Part shown: positions 19,730-29,601 of the stretch, one piece after another | How positions within the stretch are numbered: position 1 is the first letter of the stretch | Layout of the letters: each line of letters opens with the position of its first letter | NCBI RefSeq assembly: GCF_009727155.1 | Contig: NZ_WNWM01000002.1 | Span: 186,001 to 250,000, forward strand | From: Pseudoduganella dura | Lineage (GTDB): Bacteria; Pseudomonadota; Gammaproteobacteria; Burkholderiales; Burkholderiaceae_D | DNA length: 64,000 bases | Reading direction: 5' to 3' | The notes under the pieces: model-generated | Told to the model about the DNA's origin: nothing | Seen by the model: the letters and a program-made list of their open reading frames with translations, nothing else | Databases searched by the model: none | Made by a program: the position numbers and the translations under genes

Positions 19730-20393
19730 GAGCCTGAAGCACGACGAGATCCTGAAGGACAAGGACGGCCACCCGCTGATCCAGCGGTACAAGCCGAACG
19801 AGCGTACCAACCACTGGATCACGGCGATCACGTTCGTGCTGCTGGCGGTGTCCGGCCTGGCCCTGTTCCACCCCGCCATGTCGTGGATGGCGGTGTTCCT
19901 GGGCGGCGGCCAGTGGACGCGGATCCTGCATCCGTTCATCGGCCTCGTGATGTTCGCATCGTTCCTGATCCTCGTGATCCGGTTCTGGCATCACAACTTC
20001 CTGGACGCGTCGGACCGCCAGTGGCTGCGCCAGATGCCGGACGTGCTGGCCAACCGCGAGGAAAAGCTGCCACGGATCGGCAAGTACAACGCCGGCCAGA
20101 AGCTGCTGTTCTGGGCCCTGATCGTCTCGATGCTGGGCCTGCTGCTGACCGGCTTCGTGATGTGGCGCGCGTATTTCTCGCACCTGTTCCCGATCGGCCT
20201 GATCCGCGTGGCCTCGCTGCTGCATGCGTTCTTCGCGTTCGTGATCATCATGTCGATCATCGTGCACGTGTACGCCGGCATCTGGATCAAGGGCTCGATG
20301 GGCGCGATGGTACGCGGCACCGTCACCTGGGGCTGGGCGCGCAAGCACCACCCGCGCTGGTTCGAGGACGAAGTGCGCAAGCGTAACCGCTGA
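19716..20393 (+). CDS. fdnI: formate dehydrogenase gamma subunit (cytochrome b556)
   Basis: A 225-residue integral membrane protein with four hydrophobic helices and the cytochrome b556 pattern: [22 protein letters not shown] in helix 1 and conserved histidines in later helices ([29 protein letters not shown]). These ligate two b hemes that reduce quinone with electrons from FdnH. It is the last gene of the fdnGHI operon and is followed by a strong intrinsic terminator. Confidence 0.95.
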   Translation: MKHDESLKHDEILKDKDGHPLIQRYKPNERTNHWITAITFVLLAVSGLALFHPAMSWMAVFLGGGQWTRILHPFIGLVMFASFLILVIRFWHHNFLDASDRQWLRQMPDVLANREEKLPRIGKYNAGQKLLFWALIVSMLGLLLTGFVMWRAYFSHLFPIGLIRVASLLHAFFAFVIIMSIIVHVYAGIWIKGSMGAMVRGTVTWGWARKHHPRWFEDEVRKRNR

Positions 20394-20437
20394 GCAAGGA
20401 GGCGAATGACGCGCCTTTGCGTATTCGTCTAAAATTG

Positions 20438-20465
20438 GCCGGGCCCGCGTGGCCCGGCTTTTTAT
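20438..20465 (+). terminator. intrinsic terminator after fdnGHI
   Basis: GCCGGGCC and GGCCCGGC form an 8-bp GC stem around CGCGT, followed directly by TTTTTATT. It lies 44 bp past the fdnI stop and ends the structural operon before fdhE. Confidence 0.88.
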
Positions 20466-20476
20466 TGCTTAAAACC

Positions 20477-20545
20477 GGGGTCAGACCCCAGGATTTGGAA
20501 ATATTTCCTTGAATTGGGGTCCGCCCCCGGTGTTTGGAAACACTG
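20477..20545. repeat. tandem palindromic repeat, two copies at 39-bp period
   Basis: Copy 1 (20477-20506) and copy 2 (20516-20545) align over 30 bp. Each has a GGGGTC..CCCC palindrome (GGGGTCAGACCCC at 20477-20489; GGGGTCCGCCCCC in copy 2) followed by a second palindrome centred on TTTGGAAA (GGAAATATTTCC at 20497-20508; GTGTTTGGAAACAC at 20530-20543). The element fills the gap between the fdnI terminator and fdhE. The fdhE ribosome-binding site lies at its right edge. Confidence 0.75.
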
Positions 20546-20553
20546 GAGTTATC

Positions 20554-21582
20554 TTGGTACAGAGACTGTTAGAACCGGGCGAGATCGAGTCGCTCGACCA
20601 CACCGCCATTCCCCGCCTGCTGCTGCCGCGGCCGGCCGAACTGTATGCGGCGCGCGCGGAGCGGCTGCGCCAGCTGGCGACGAACAGCATCAAGGGCATT
20701 CCCGTCGACGAGGCCCTGGCCAGCTACGTCGGGTTGATGGCCGAGCTGGTGCAGGCGCAGGCCGATGTCGTGAAGACGCTGCCGCCGGCCGGCGTGCCGC
20801 TGCCGGGGCAGGAACTGATGCGCGTGGCGCACGAACACAACATGCCGCCGCTGCCGGTGACGGGCGCGCGCCCGGCCGAGTGGCGCGCCGTGTTCGCGGC
20901 GATCCTGGACCGGCTGGAAGCCCGGGTCGCCGGTCAGCCGCAACTGCTGACCGCCCTGGACGCCCTGCGCGGCCTGACCGAGGCGCAGCTGGAAGGCGCG
21001 GCCGACGCGGTGCTCGGCGAATTCGCCGAAGGCATCGAACCGGCGCAGGCGCCGTTCGTGGCCGCCGCGCTGCAGGTGACATGGAGCGTGATGGCCGCGC
21101 AGCTCGACGAGCGCTGGGCCCAGCCGCTCGTCACCGGCACGCTGTGCCCCGTCTGCGGCTCGCACCCGGTGGCCAGTGTGATCCGCATCGGCGGCCAGTC
21201 GCAGGGCTACCGCTACCTGCACTGCGCGGTCTGCGCCAGCGAATGGCACATGGTGCGCGTGAAGTGCTCGTGCTGCGAGGCGAACTCGAAGGTTGCCTAC
21301 CAGGGCCTGACCGCCGCGGATGCCGACCCGGTGGCCGAGAACGTGGCCGCGGCAAAAGAAGGCAAGATGCTGAACAAGGCCAACGACCCCACCCGCGTGG
21401 CGCGCGCCGAAACGTGCGACGAGTGCCACTCGTACCGCAAGATCTTCAACCAGGAACACGACTACAACGTGGACCCGCTGGCCGACGATCTGGCCAGTCT
21501 GGTGCTGGACGTGCTGGTTTCCGAGCTGGGCTACGCGCGCGCCAGCGGCAACCCGCTGTTGCGGCTGGGCACGCCGGCATGA
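20554..21582 (+). CDS. fdhE: FdhE, formate dehydrogenase accessory protein
   Basis: A 342-residue protein needed to activate formate dehydrogenase; it binds iron through two rubredoxin-like cysteine sets. These are visible as CPVCGSHP, CAVCASEW, CSCCEAN and CDECHSY in the C-terminal half. The N-terminal block RLLEPGEIESLDHTAIPRL is typical of the family. I place the start at TTG 20554, which follows GGAG by 5 nt and gives the usual family N-terminus; an in-frame TTG at 20509 lies inside the repeat and has no ribosome site. Its stop overlaps the selA start (ATGA), so fdhE-selA-selB form one translationally coupled unit downstream of the fdnI terminator. Confidence 0.92.
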   Translation: MVQRLLEPGEIESLDHTAIPRLLLPRPAELYAARAERLRQLATNSIKGIPVDEALASYVGLMAELVQAQADVVKTLPPAGVPLPGQELMRVAHEHNMPPLPVTGARPAEWRAVFAAILDRLEARVAGQPQLLTALDALRGLTEAQLEGAADAVLGEFAEGIEPAQAPFVAAALQVTWSVMAAQLDERWAQPLVTGTLCPVCGSHPVASVIRIGGQSQGYRYLHCAVCASEWHMVRVKCSCCEANSKVAYQGLTAADADPVAENVAAAKEGKMLNKANDPTRVARAETCDECHSYRKIFNQEHDYNVDPLADDLASLVLDVLVSELGYARASGNPLLRLGTPA

Positions 21583-22991
21583 CGGGAGCGGTCCGGAACG
21601 TGAGGCTGCCGGCCGTGCACGCGCTGCTGGCGGCGCCGGCCTGCGAGCCGCTGGTGGCCGAATACGGCCGCGAACAGACCGTCGGTGCGCTGCGCGACGT
21701 GCTGGCCAGCCTGCGCGGCACGCTGCTCGAAGGCGGCGCGGCCGATGCGTCGGAACCGGCCGTGCTGGCCGCCCTGGCCGCGCGGCTCGCGGCGGCCAAC
21801 CGCTCGCCGCTGCGCCGGCTGTTCAACCTGACCGGCACGGTGCTGCACACGAACCTGGGCCGCGCCCTGCTCCCCGACGTCGCCGTGCAGGCGGTGGCCG
21901 ATGCGTTGCGCTGGCCGATGAACCTCGAGTGGGACCTTGAAACGGGCAAGCGCGGCGATCGCGATTCGCTCGTCGAGGAGCACCTGCTGAAACTGACCGG
22001 GGCCGAAGCCGTCACGGTCGTCAACAACAACGCCGCCGCCGTGCTGCTGATGCTGAACACGCTGGCGCCCGGCCGCGAAGTGATCGTCTCGCGCGGCGAG
22101 CTGGTGGAAATCGGCGGCGCCTTCCGCATCCCGGACGTGATGACGCGTGCCGGCGCCCTGCTCCGCGAAGTGGGCGCCACCAACCGCACGCACCTGAAGG
22201 ATTACGCGGATGGCATCAACGGCGCCACCGCGCTGCTGATGAAGGTGCACTGCAGCAACTACGCGATCACCGGCTTTACCAAGGAAGTGACGTTGCCCGA
22301 ACTGGTGCCGCTGGCGCGCGAACGCAATCTCCCAGTGGCGGTGGACCTGGGCAGCGGCACGCTGGTGGACCTGGAAAAATACGGCCTGCCCCATGAGACC
22401 ACGGTGCGGGAAACCATCGAAGGCGGCGCCGATCTCGTCACCTTCAGCGGCGACAAGCTGCTGGGCGGCCCCCAGTGCGGCATCATCGCCGGGCGCCGCG
22501 ACCTGGTCGCGGCGATCAAGAAAAATCCGCTGAAGCGCGCGCTGCGCGTCGGCAAGCTCACGCTCGCCGCGCTGGAGCCGGTGCTGGCGCTGTACCACGC
22601 GCCGGACCTGCTGGCGGAGCGCCTGACCACGCTGCGCCTGCTGACCCGCCCCGCGCAGGCGATGCGCGCGCTGGCCGCGAGGCTGCAGGTGCCGTTCCAG
22701 GAAGCGCTGGGCGACAGCTACACGGTGGCCGCCGAACCCGTGACGAGCCAGATCGGCAGCGGCGCCCTGCCCGTGGACGTGCTGCCCAGCTTCGGCCTGG
22801 CGGTGCGGGCCGCGCCCGGCACGCGCGGCAATCCCCTCGGCGTGCTGGAACGCCGGCTGCGCGGCCTGCCTGTCCCGGTGATCGGCCGCATCGCCGACGA
22901 TACGCTGTGGCTGGACCTGCGCTGCCTCGAAGAGGCGCATGCGGAGGAGTTCGCCGGGCAGTTGCCGCTGCTGAAAGGCGCGGCCGCATGA
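21579..22991 (+). CDS. selA: SelA, L-seryl-tRNA(Sec) selenium transferase
   Basis: A 470-residue PLP enzyme that converts Ser-tRNA(Sec) to Sec-tRNA(Sec) using selenophosphate. The PLP-binding lysine is Lys293 in [15 protein letters not shown], equivalent to Lys295 of E. coli SelA. Other conserved blocks are [29 protein letters not shown] and [12 protein letters not shown]. The length matches the family (E. coli 463). ATGA overlaps with fdhE before it and selB after it show tight coupling. It acts on the tRNA encoded just after selB. Confidence 0.97.
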   Translation: MTGAVRNVRLPAVHALLAAPACEPLVAEYGREQTVGALRDVLASLRGTLLEGGAADASEPAVLAALAARLAAANRSPLRRLFNLTGTVLHTNLGRALLPDVAVQAVADALRWPMNLEWDLETGKRGDRDSLVEEHLLKLTGAEAVTVVNNNAAAVLLMLNTLAPGREVIVSRGELVEIGGAFRIPDVMTRAGALLREVGATNRTHLKDYADGINGATALLMKVHCSNYAITGFTKEVTLPELVPLARERNLPVAVDLGSGTLVDLEKYGLPHETTVRETIEGGADLVTFSGDKLLGGPQCGIIAGRRDLVAAIKKNPLKRALRVGKLTLAALEPVLALYHAPDLLAERLTTLRLLTRPAQAMRALAARLQVPFQEALGDSYTVAAEPVTSQIGSGALPVDVLPSFGLAVRAAPGTRGNPLGVLERRLRGLPVPVIGRIADDTLWLDLRCLEEAHAEEFAGQLPLLKGAAA

Positions 22992-24889
22992 TCGTCGGTA
23001 CCGCGGGCCATATCGACCATGGCAAGACCACGCTGACCCGGGCGCTGACGGGCGTCGACACCGACCGCCTGAAAGAGGAAAAGGCGCGCGGCATCTCGAT
23101 CGAGCTGGGCTATGCCTACCTGCCGCTGGCGGGCGGCGACATACTCGGCGTGATCGACGTGCCGGGCCACGAGAAATTCATCCGCACGATGGCCTCCGGC
23201 GTGACCGGCATCGACTGCGCGCTGCTGGTGATCGCCGCCGACGACGGCATCATGCCGCAAACCGTCGAGCATCTCGCCATCCTGCAGTTGCTGGGCGTGC
23301 GCCGCGGCGCCGTGGCGCTGACGAAAACCGATCGCGCCGATGCGCAGCGCATCGCCGCCGTGGAGCGTGACATCGCCGCGCTGCTGGCCGGCACGCCGTT
23401 CTCGGGCGCCCCCATGTTCCGCACCGCCGCCACGCAGCCGGGCGACCCCGGCGTGGCCGCCCTGCTCCGGCATCTGTCCGATGTGGCACGCGCGCTGCCG
23501 TCGCGCGACGACCGCCGCCTGTTCCGGCTCGGCGTCGACCGCGTGTTTACGCTGTCCGGCCAGGGCACGGTGGTCACCGGCACGGCGCTGTCCGGCCGCG
23601 TGGCGGTCGGCGACGTGCTGGCGCTGGCCCCGGGCGGCGGGCAGGCGCGCGTGCGCGGCATGCATGCGCAAAGCCGCAGCGCCACCGAGGGCCATGGCGG
23701 CCAGCGGCTGGCGCTGAACCTGGCCGGCGTGGCGAAGGAAGACATCGAACGGGGCACGTGGATCGTCGCCCCGGCCCTTGCCGCCTGTTCGGAAAGGCTC
23801 GACGCGCGGCTCACGCTGGCGGGTGGCGCGAAAAGCGGCGTGCTGAAAGCATGGTCGCCGGTGCACGTGCACCTTGGCGCTTCCCACCACACCGCGCACA
23901 TCGTGCCGCTGGACGCCGATACCGTGCAGCCGGGCCTGCCCGCGCGCGCGCAACTGGTGTTCGACGTGCCGGTGCACGCGATGCCGGGCGACCGCTTCGT
24001 CGTGCGCAATGCGCAGGCCACGCACACGATCGGCGGCGGCATCGTGCTCGACCCGTTCGGCGCCGCGCGCAAGCGCCGCAGTCCCGCGCGGCTGGCGTGG
24101 CTCGATGCGCTGCAGGCCTACGTGGACAGCGGCGACGTGTCGGCACTGCTGGCGCAAAGCCCGCAGGGTGCGCGCGCGGCCACGCTGGTACGCCTGACAC
24201 AGCTGCCGGTCGACGCGATGCCGTTGCCGCCGGGTTGCCTGCGGTTGCCGCTGTCCGGCGGCGACGAACTGTGGATCGCCGAAGCGGCACTGGCGGGGCT
24301 GGAACGATCGGTACTCGAAGCGCTGGCCGGCTTCCACGCGAAGCAGCCGGACGACGCCGGCCCCGAGCTGTGGCGCCTGAAACGGATGGCGCAGCCGGAT
24401 GCGGAAGACGCGCTGTGGTCCGCGCTGGCGGCGCGGATGCTGGCGGCCGGCACGATCGCGCAGCGCGGCCACAGCCTGCACCTGCCGGGCCACAGCGTGG
24501 CGCTGACGCAGGAAGAGGAGGCGCTGGCCGCGCCGCTGCTGGCGGCGATCGGCCAGGGCCGGTTCGACCCGCCGTGGGTGCGCGACCTGGCGAAGGACTG
24601 CCGCGTGCCGGAAGACGAGGTGCGGCGGCTGCTGCGCAAGCTGGCCCGCGCCGGCCAGCTGTCGCAGGTGGTGCCGGACCTGTTCTATCACCCGCGTGCG
24701 CTGGCGGAGATGGCGCGTATCGTCGCCACGCTGCCGGACACGCAGGCCGCCAGCTTCCGCGACGCCACGAACCTGGGCCGCAAGCGCGCGATCCAGGTGT
24801 TGGAGTATTTCGACCGCGTCGGCTATACTCGCCGCGTCCGCAACAGCCACCTGGTGCGGCCCAACGCGCACTGGCCCGACCCCGGTTGA
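22988..24889 (+). CDS. selB: SelB, selenocysteine-specific elongation factor
   Basis: A 633-residue EF-Tu-like GTPase that brings Sec-tRNA(Sec) to UGA codons marked by a SECIS hairpin. The GTPase motifs are intact: G1 GHIDHGKTT at residues 7-15, the switch I region with [10 protein letters not shown]3 DVPGHE and G4 TKTD. Beta-barrel domains follow, then a C-terminal array of winged helices (about 370-633) that binds the SECIS loop; [22 protein letters not shown] and the final [22 protein letters not shown] belong to it. E. coli SelB has 614 residues. The ATG overlaps the selA stop, and selC begins 21 bp after its stop. Confidence 0.97.
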   Translation: MIVGTAGHIDHGKTTLTRALTGVDTDRLKEEKARGISIELGYAYLPLAGGDILGVIDVPGHEKFIRTMASGVTGIDCALLVIAADDGIMPQTVEHLAILQLLGVRRGAVALTKTDRADAQRIAAVERDIAALLAGTPFSGAPMFRTAATQPGDPGVAALLRHLSDVARALPSRDDRRLFRLGVDRVFTLSGQGTVVTGTALSGRVAVGDVLALAPGGGQARVRGMHAQSRSATEGHGGQRLALNLAGVAKEDIERGTWIVAPALAACSERLDARLTLAGGAKSGVLKAWSPVHVHLGASHHTAHIVPLDADTVQPGLPARAQLVFDVPVHAMPGDRFVVRNAQATHTIGGGIVLDPFGAARKRRSPARLAWLDALQAYVDSGDVSALLAQSPQGARAATLVRLTQLPVDAMPLPPGCLRLPLSGGDELWIAEAALAGLERSVLEALAGFHAKQPDDAGPELWRLKRMAQPDAEDALWSALAARMLAAGTIAQRGHSLHLPGHSVALTQEEEALAAPLLAAIGQGRFDPPWVRDLAKDCRVPEDEVRRLLRKLARAGQLSQVVPDLFYHPRALAEMARIVATLPDTQAASFRDATNLGRKRAIQVLEYFDRVGYTRRVRNSHLVRPNAHWPDPG

Positions 24890-24910
24890 TGCCGTGGCGT
24901 TGCACACCGA

Positions 24911-25006
24911 GGAAGGCATTCTCATCCGGTGATGGGGCCGGGCTTCAAACCCGGTGAGGGGCGTCAGACGTTCCTCTGTAAGTTCGACTCTTTCTGCCTT
25001 CCGCCA
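24911..25006 (+). tRNA. selC: tRNA-Sec (anticodon TCA)
   Basis: A 96-nt tRNA of selenocysteine type. GGAAGGCA at the 5' end pairs with TGCCTTCC at 24995-25002, giving the 8-bp acceptor stem that marks tRNA(Sec). The anticodon stem CCGGG/CCCGG carries the loop CTTCAAA with anticodon TCA at 24945-24947. A long variable arm follows (about 24955-24977), then a T arm with GTTCGACT, discriminator G and encoded CCA. It is only 21 bp after selB and is probably co-transcribed with fdhE-selA-selB. Overlapping reading frames here are not genes. Confidence 0.96.
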
Positions 25007-25105
25007 GTCTTTCGCGGCCCGCACCCGTTGCGAGTTGTAACGCCGGTTGACCGGGCAATGCCTTTTTGGCATGTTGGCCGGAGTTCCCACTCCGTGAGGC
25101 CCGCC

Positions 25106-26902
25106 ATGAAATTCCCCGTCCCCACCGCTGCCGCACTCGGCAGTATCATGCTGTTGCTTTCCGCCTGCAGTACCGATACCAGCCGCCAGGCCGACGTTGC
25201 CGCGCCGGCGCCGTCGCCGGGGCCGGACATGACCCATCCCGCCGCTCCCGCCGCCCCCGTCACGCCTCCCGCCCCGCCCGCTCCCCCGGCTCCCGCGCCT
25301 TCGTTCGGCGGCATGGCGGGCGTGGCGCCCGGCACGGCGCGGCCGATGATCGCCTTGCGGGCACCACACGCGCCGTACATCGTGCCCGGCCCCGTTTTCC
25401 TGCCCGGAGGCACGGACAAATTCCCCGACAAGGAGGCCGGCAAGGCCGTGCTGGTCGCCGAGCAGCCGGTATCGACGTTCAGCGCCGACGTGGACACGGC
25501 GTCGTATGCCTTCGTGCGGCGCATGCTGTCGGCCGGCCAGCAGCCGCCCCTGGCGGCCGTGCGGGTCGAAGAGATGGTCAACTATTTCCCTTACCGCTAC
25601 ACGGCGCCCCGCGACCGCGCGAGGCCTTTCGCCATCAGCACGGAAGTGGTGCCGAGTCCGTGGAAAGCGGGCAACCAGCTGATGCACATCGCCGTGCGGG
25701 GGTACGACATCGACGTGGCGGAGCGGCCCCGTGCCAACGTGGTACTGCTGGTCGACGTGTCGGGCTCGATGATGCCGCCGGACCGCCTGCCGCTGCTGCA
25801 GCAGGCCTTCCGCCTGTTCGCGCAACAGTTGCGCGACGAAGACCGGGTGGCCATCGTCACGTATGCCAACGGCACGCACGTGGTGCTGGAGCCGACCGCG
25901 GGCAAGGAGCGGGGCAAGATTGCCGATGCCATCGCGGCGCTGCACGGCGGCGGCGGAACGGCCGGCGAGGCGGGCCTGCAGCGTGCCTATGAACTGGCTG
26001 AAAGGCACTTCGACCCGAAGGCCGTGAACCGCGTGATCCTGGCCACCGACGGCGACTTCAACCTCGGCATGACGGATCCCCGGCAACTGGAAAAATTCAT
26101 CGTGGACAAGCGCAAGACCGGCGTCTACCTGTCGATCCTGGGCGTGGGGGCGGGCAACCTGAACGATGCGCTGATGCAGCGCCTGGCGCAGTCGGGCAAC
26201 GGCAACGCCGCCTATGTCGATTCGCTGCTGGAAGCGCGCAAGGCAATGGGCGAGGAGCTGGGCTCGACGATGTTCCCGATCGCCAACGACGTCAAGTTGC
26301 AGGTCGAATTCAATCCCGCGCAGGTTGCCGCCTATCGGCTGATCGGCTATGAAACGCGGATGCTGCAGCGCCAGGATTTCAAGGACGACAAGGTGGATGC
26401 CGGCGACATCGGCGCGGGCCACACGGTGACCGCGATCTACGAGATCACGCCGGCCGGTGCCGCGGCCGGACTGGTGGATCCGCCGCGGTATGGCGGCAAC
26501 CGGCCCGCCGACGGAAAGAACAGGGAAAGCGGCAAAGGAAAAGGCGGCGACGAGCTGTGCTTCGTGAAGCTGCGCTACAAGCTGCCCGGCGAATCGGCCA
26601 GCCGGCAACTCGAACACCCGGTGCGCGCCGCTTCCGCGCGCGTGCGTTTCGATGCGGCGCCGGAAGACCAGCGCTTCGCCATCGCCGTGGCCGCATTCGG
26701 CCAGCGGCTGCGGGGCGAGCCGCAACTGGCGGACATGGGGTATGAAGACATTGCCGCGCTCGCCAACGGGGCCCGCGGCCAGGACCCGCAGGGTTATCGT
26801 GCCGAATTCGTCAAGCTGGTGCGCATGGCGGAGTCGCTCGACAAGGCGGGCCCGCAAGTGAGCCAGGGCGCGCCGGGCATGATCGTCCCGCTGCGGCGCT
26901 GA
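25106..26902 (+). CDS. von Willebrand factor A domain lipoprotein (YfbK-like)
   Basis: A 598-residue exported lipoprotein. A signal peptide ends in the lipobox LLSAC, followed by a Pro/Ala-rich linker (about 30-65). A conserved block with FSADVDTASYAFVRRML precedes a VWA domain (about 210-380) with an intact MIDAS: DVSGS near 215, a Thr in GGGGTAG and ATDGDFN near 310. The C-terminal region resembles DUF3520. YfbK-type proteins are envelope proteins of unknown role. An open frame runs upstream through selC, but the ATG at 25106 is correct because the signal peptide begins there. Confidence 0.87.
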   Translation: MKFPVPTAAALGSIMLLLSACSTDTSRQADVAAPAPSPGPDMTHPAAPAAPVTPPAPPAPPAPAPSFGGMAGVAPGTARPMIALRAPHAPYIVPGPVFLPGGTDKFPDKEAGKAVLVAEQPVSTFSADVDTASYAFVRRMLSAGQQPPLAAVRVEEMVNYFPYRYTAPRDRARPFAISTEVVPSPWKAGNQLMHIAVRGYDIDVAERPRANVVLLVDVSGSMMPPDRLPLLQQAFRLFAQQLRDEDRVAIVTYANGTHVVLEPTAGKERGKIADAIAALHGGGGTAGEAGLQRAYELAERHFDPKAVNRVILATDGDFNLGMTDPRQLEKFIVDKRKTGVYLSILGVGAGNLNDALMQRLAQSGNGNAAYVDSLLEARKAMGEELGSTMFPIANDVKLQVEFNPAQVAAYRLIGYETRMLQRQDFKDDKVDAGDIGAGHTVTAIYEITPAGAAAGLVDPPRYGGNRPADGKNRESGKGKGGDELCFVKLRYKLPGESASRQLEHPVRAASARVRFDAAPEDQRFAIAVAAFGQRLRGEPQLADMGYEDIAALANGARGQDPQGYRAEFVKLVRMAESLDKAGPQVSQGAPGMIVPLRR

Positions 26903-26925
26903 GCCCGCGGTTCCGAAACGCCGGG

Positions 26926-27423
26926 TTACTTCTTGCCGCTCTTCGGTGCCTCGTCCAGCGCGCGGCGCTCGACCGGGTTCGTATAGGCCTCGGAAGGCTT
27001 GATTTCCATCGCGCCTTCCGCGCCCTGGTCGCCGTTGCCGGCGCCGATCCCGGTCGTGGCCGTTGCGCTGGAACCGGCTCCGGTGCGTTCGCCGGTCATC
27101 GAATCGCCGCTGGTCTCGACCTTGCCGCCGCCGTCGGCATTGCGCTTGGCATTGCCCGTGGCATCGTTGCCGGCACCGGTCTTTGCTGAACCCGACGGAT
27201 TGCCGCGGTTGCCGCCATCCTTGCCGGCGTTCTTGTTCGGCTGCTTGTTCGTGTTCTTGTGCGCCGTGGCCGACCTGCCCGGCGTTGCTTCGGTGGCGGC
27301 CTTGCTGTCCGACTGCGTTTGCGGCGGATTGGCCATGTTGGTGACGGAATGGCTCTGCGCGGACGCGGCGCCGGCATAGGCCAGGGCCGCCAGGGTGGCG
27401 GCGGCGATCAGTTTGGTATGCAT
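26926..27423 (-). CDS. low-complexity exported protein
   Basis: A 165-residue protein with a clear Sec signal peptide (cleavage after AGAASA, about residue 22). The mature part is disordered by composition, rich in Gly, Asn, Ala, Thr and Lys ([20 protein letters not shown]) with no cysteines. A GGAG-type ribosome site (AAGAGGAGAACACC) lies just before the ATG. I do not recognise a family. A surface or periplasmic location is likely. The signal peptide and codon pattern support a real gene. Confidence 0.6.
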   Translation of the reverse strand: MHTKLIAAATLAALAYAGAASAQSHSVTNMANPPQTQSDSKAATEATPGRSATAHKNTNKQPNKNAGKDGGNRGNPSGSAKTGAGNDATGNAKRNADGGGKVETSGDSMTGERTGAGSSATATTGIGAGNGDQGAEGAMEIKPSEAYTNPVERRALDEAPKSGKK

Positions 27424-27549
27424 GGTGTTCTCCTCTTGGGTTCTCGTAACGCGCCGGCACGCTGCCGGTATGGTGGTGTCATTGTGTCACCCCGCCCAGT
27501 TTTAGTGCGTAGGAGAAAGCCTTGTGCGCCGGTCGGCGCAAGCCGCCTG

Positions 27550-28599
27550 TCAGAGCGGCCGCGCGCACGGGTGGGGCAACGGCACGCCCCCCGGCACTGG
27601 TGCGCGCGCCACATGGTTCAGCGGCAGCCAGCGATACCCGTCCGCTCCCGGCACGATATGGCCGAGGCCGGGGAACGAGATGTGGGCCGCCGCCACGCAG
27701 TCGCCCCGTTGCGCCGCTTCGGCGAACCAGCGGCGCCGGTTCGCCTCGGCCTGCGCGGCATCGCTGTCGTACTTCACCGTCACGCCGGGATCGGGAAACT
27801 GCACCGGCGCCACGTGCACCGTATCGCCCCATACCAGCAACCGCTCGCCGTCGCTTTCGACCAGGTAGGCCGTGTGCCCCGGCGTGTGGCCGGGCGACGG
27901 CTGCGCCGTGATGCCCTGCTCCAGCCGGTCCGCGGCATCGAAGGGCTTGAAGCGCCCGGCGGCGATGTAGGGTTTCAGCGATGCGATCGCGCCGTCGAAC
28001 ATGCCGCGCAGGAAAGCCGGCGCTTTCGCCTGCTCGCCGGTGCTCAGCCAGTACGCGGCGTCGCGCGCGTTCACGCGCACCACGGCATTCGGGAATGCGG
28101 CGGCCGCTCCCAGCGCCACGCCCCCCACGTGGTCGGCGTGCAGGTGCGTCAGCAGTACTTCGTCGACCTGACCCGGCGCATAGCCGGCCGCGCGCAGATT
28201 GTCCAGCAGGTGGCCGCCGTCCGCGCCGTACAGCGCGCCCGCGCCGCTGTCGATCAGGATCAGCTTCGTGCCGGTGTTGACGAGGAAAGCGTTGATCGAG
28301 CCTTCCACCGGCGCCTTCAGCCACGCCGCGGCCAGCAGCTTGTCCGCCAGGCCCGGATCGGTGCTGTCCAAGCTGGCCGCGCCGCGCGTCAGCACCTCGT
28401 GGGCGGGAAACGGGTGGGTGCCGTCGAGCAGCGCCGTCACTTCGTAGCGGCCCAGCGCCACGCGGTACCAGCCGGGCGCCTGCGCAGCGGCGAACGGCGC
28501 GGCGGCATGCACCTGCGCCACGGTGGCGACGGCCAGGCCGGCGGCGGCAAGCAGTGCGCACAGGGCGCGCACCGCGACGGTACGGGAAAGAGCGGACAT
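27550..28599 (-). CDS. exported metallo-beta-lactamase-fold hydrolase
   Basis: A 349-residue protein with a signal peptide (hydrophobic stretch about 9-28, AxA-type cleavage near residue 33). The zinc motif [10 protein letters not shown] is intact, and the other fold ligands appear in [13 protein letters not shown] and near the C-terminus in [12 protein letters not shown]. The closest recognisable group is the MBL-fold enzymes with lactonase-like sequences (AttM/AhlA-type core). A periplasmic hydrolase is likely; the substrate is not determinable. It is divergent from the alpha/beta hydrolase at 28762. Confidence 0.88.
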   Translation of the reverse strand: MSALSRTVAVRALCALLAAAGLAVATVAQVHAAAPFAAAQAPGWYRVALGRYEVTALLDGTHPFPAHEVLTRGAASLDSTDPGLADKLLAAAWLKAPVEGSINAFLVNTGTKLILIDSGAGALYGADGGHLLDNLRAAGYAPGQVDEVLLTHLHADHVGGVALGAAAAFPNAVVRVNARDAAYWLSTGEQAKAPAFLRGMFDGAIASLKPYIAAGRFKPFDAADRLEQGITAQPSPGHTPGHTAYLVESDGERLLVWGDTVHVAPVQFPDPGVTVKYDSDAAQAEANRRRWFAEAAQRGDCVAAAHISFPGLGHIVPGADGYRWLPLNHVARAPVPGGVPLPHPCARPL

Positions 28600-28761
28600 G
28601 GCGAAGCCTCTTGGAAATGGTCGGTGCCGGCAGTGTGCTGTACCGGCGGCGCCGCCAGAACCCCCTGCCGTGGCGCCCTTCCCTCTCCCTTAGTGCAGTG
28701 TTGCGCAAGCCGTAAATTGCCGACAATGCCCAGCATCACAACCAACGTTCAAGAGGACGCC

Positions 28762-29601
28762 ATGACCGCACAACGCACCATCAACACCGTGACCACCCGC
28801 GACGGCACGATCATCCGCTACACCGACTGGGGCGACGGCCCGGCGGTCGTGTTCAGCCACGGCTGGCCGCTGCAGGGCGACGCCTGGGAAGACCAGATGC
28901 TGTTCCTGGCCGAACACGGCTACCGCGTGGTTGCCCATGACCGCCGCGGCCACGGCCTGTCCAGCAAACCCTGGCACGGCAACGACATGGATCACTACGC
29001 CGACGACCTGGCGGCCGTGATCGAGGCGCTGGACCTGCACGGCATCACGCTCGTTGGCCACTCGACCGGCGGCGGCGAAGTCGCCCGCTACATCGGCCGC
29101 CACGGCACCGACCGCGTCAAGCGCGCCGTGCTGGTGGGTGCCGTGACGCCGCGCATGCTGGTGGGCGCCGACAACCCGCACGGCGTGCCGCTGGACGTGT
29201 TCGACGGCATCCGCGCCGGCGTGAAGAACGACCGTGCGCAATTCTTCAAGGACCTGACCCTGCCGTTCTACGGCTACAACCGCGACGGCGCCAAGGAATC
29301 GTCCGGCGTGCGCGACACGTTCTGGCTGCAGGGCATGCAGGCCAGCATCCGCGCCGCCTACGCGTGCATCAAGCAGTTCTCGGAAACGGACTTCACCGAG
29401 GACCTGAAGAAGATGACGATCCCCACGCTGGTGATCCACGGCGACGACGACCAGATCGTGCCGATCGCCGCCACCGCGCGCCGCGCCGTCGAGATCCTGC
29501 CGCAGGGCCGCCTGGAAGTGTACGAGGGCGCGCCGCACGGCCTGCCGACCACCCACAAGGACCGCCTGAACGCGGACCTGCTGGCCTTCCTGCGTTCCTG
29601 A
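28762..29601 (+). CDS. alpha/beta hydrolase (non-heme chloroperoxidase-like)
   Basis: A 279-residue cytoplasmic protein with the alpha/beta-hydrolase fold. The nucleophile elbow is GHSTGGGE (Ser), the acid is in [11 protein letters not shown] (Asp), and the base His is in [11 protein letters not shown]. The oxyanion region [15 protein letters not shown] is typical of cofactor-free haloperoxidase/arylesterase relatives. AGAGGA precedes the ATG. The stop overlaps the next gene by one base (TGATG), so the DUF1275 membrane protein is co-translated. Natural substrates of this subfamily are mostly unknown. Confidence 0.92.
   Translation: MTAQRTINTVTTRDGTIIRYTDWGDGPAVVFSHGWPLQGDAWEDQMLFLAEHGYRVVAHDRRGHGLSSKPWHGNDMDHYADDLAAVIEALDLHGITLVGHSTGGGEVARYIGRHGTDRVKRAVLVGAVTPRMLVGADNPHGVPLDVFDGIRAGVKNDRAQFFKDLTLPFYGYNRDGAKESSGVRDTFWLQGMQASIRAAYACIKQFSETDFTEDLKKMTIPTLVIHGDDDQIVPIAATARRAVEILPQGRLEVYEGAPHGLPTTHKDRLNADLLAFLRS

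Noticed and set aside
24929..25105. N-terminal extension of the VWA protein
   Set aside because: The extension would be translated from selC and lacks a ribosome site; the lipoprotein signal starts at 25106.
24911..25106. Genomic island integrated at selC
   Set aside because: No integrase or direct repeat of the tRNA 3' end is visible downstream.
22718..27460. 1580-codon open frame on the minus strand
   Set aside because: It runs antisense through selA, selB, selC and the VWA gene, and has no recognisable domain.
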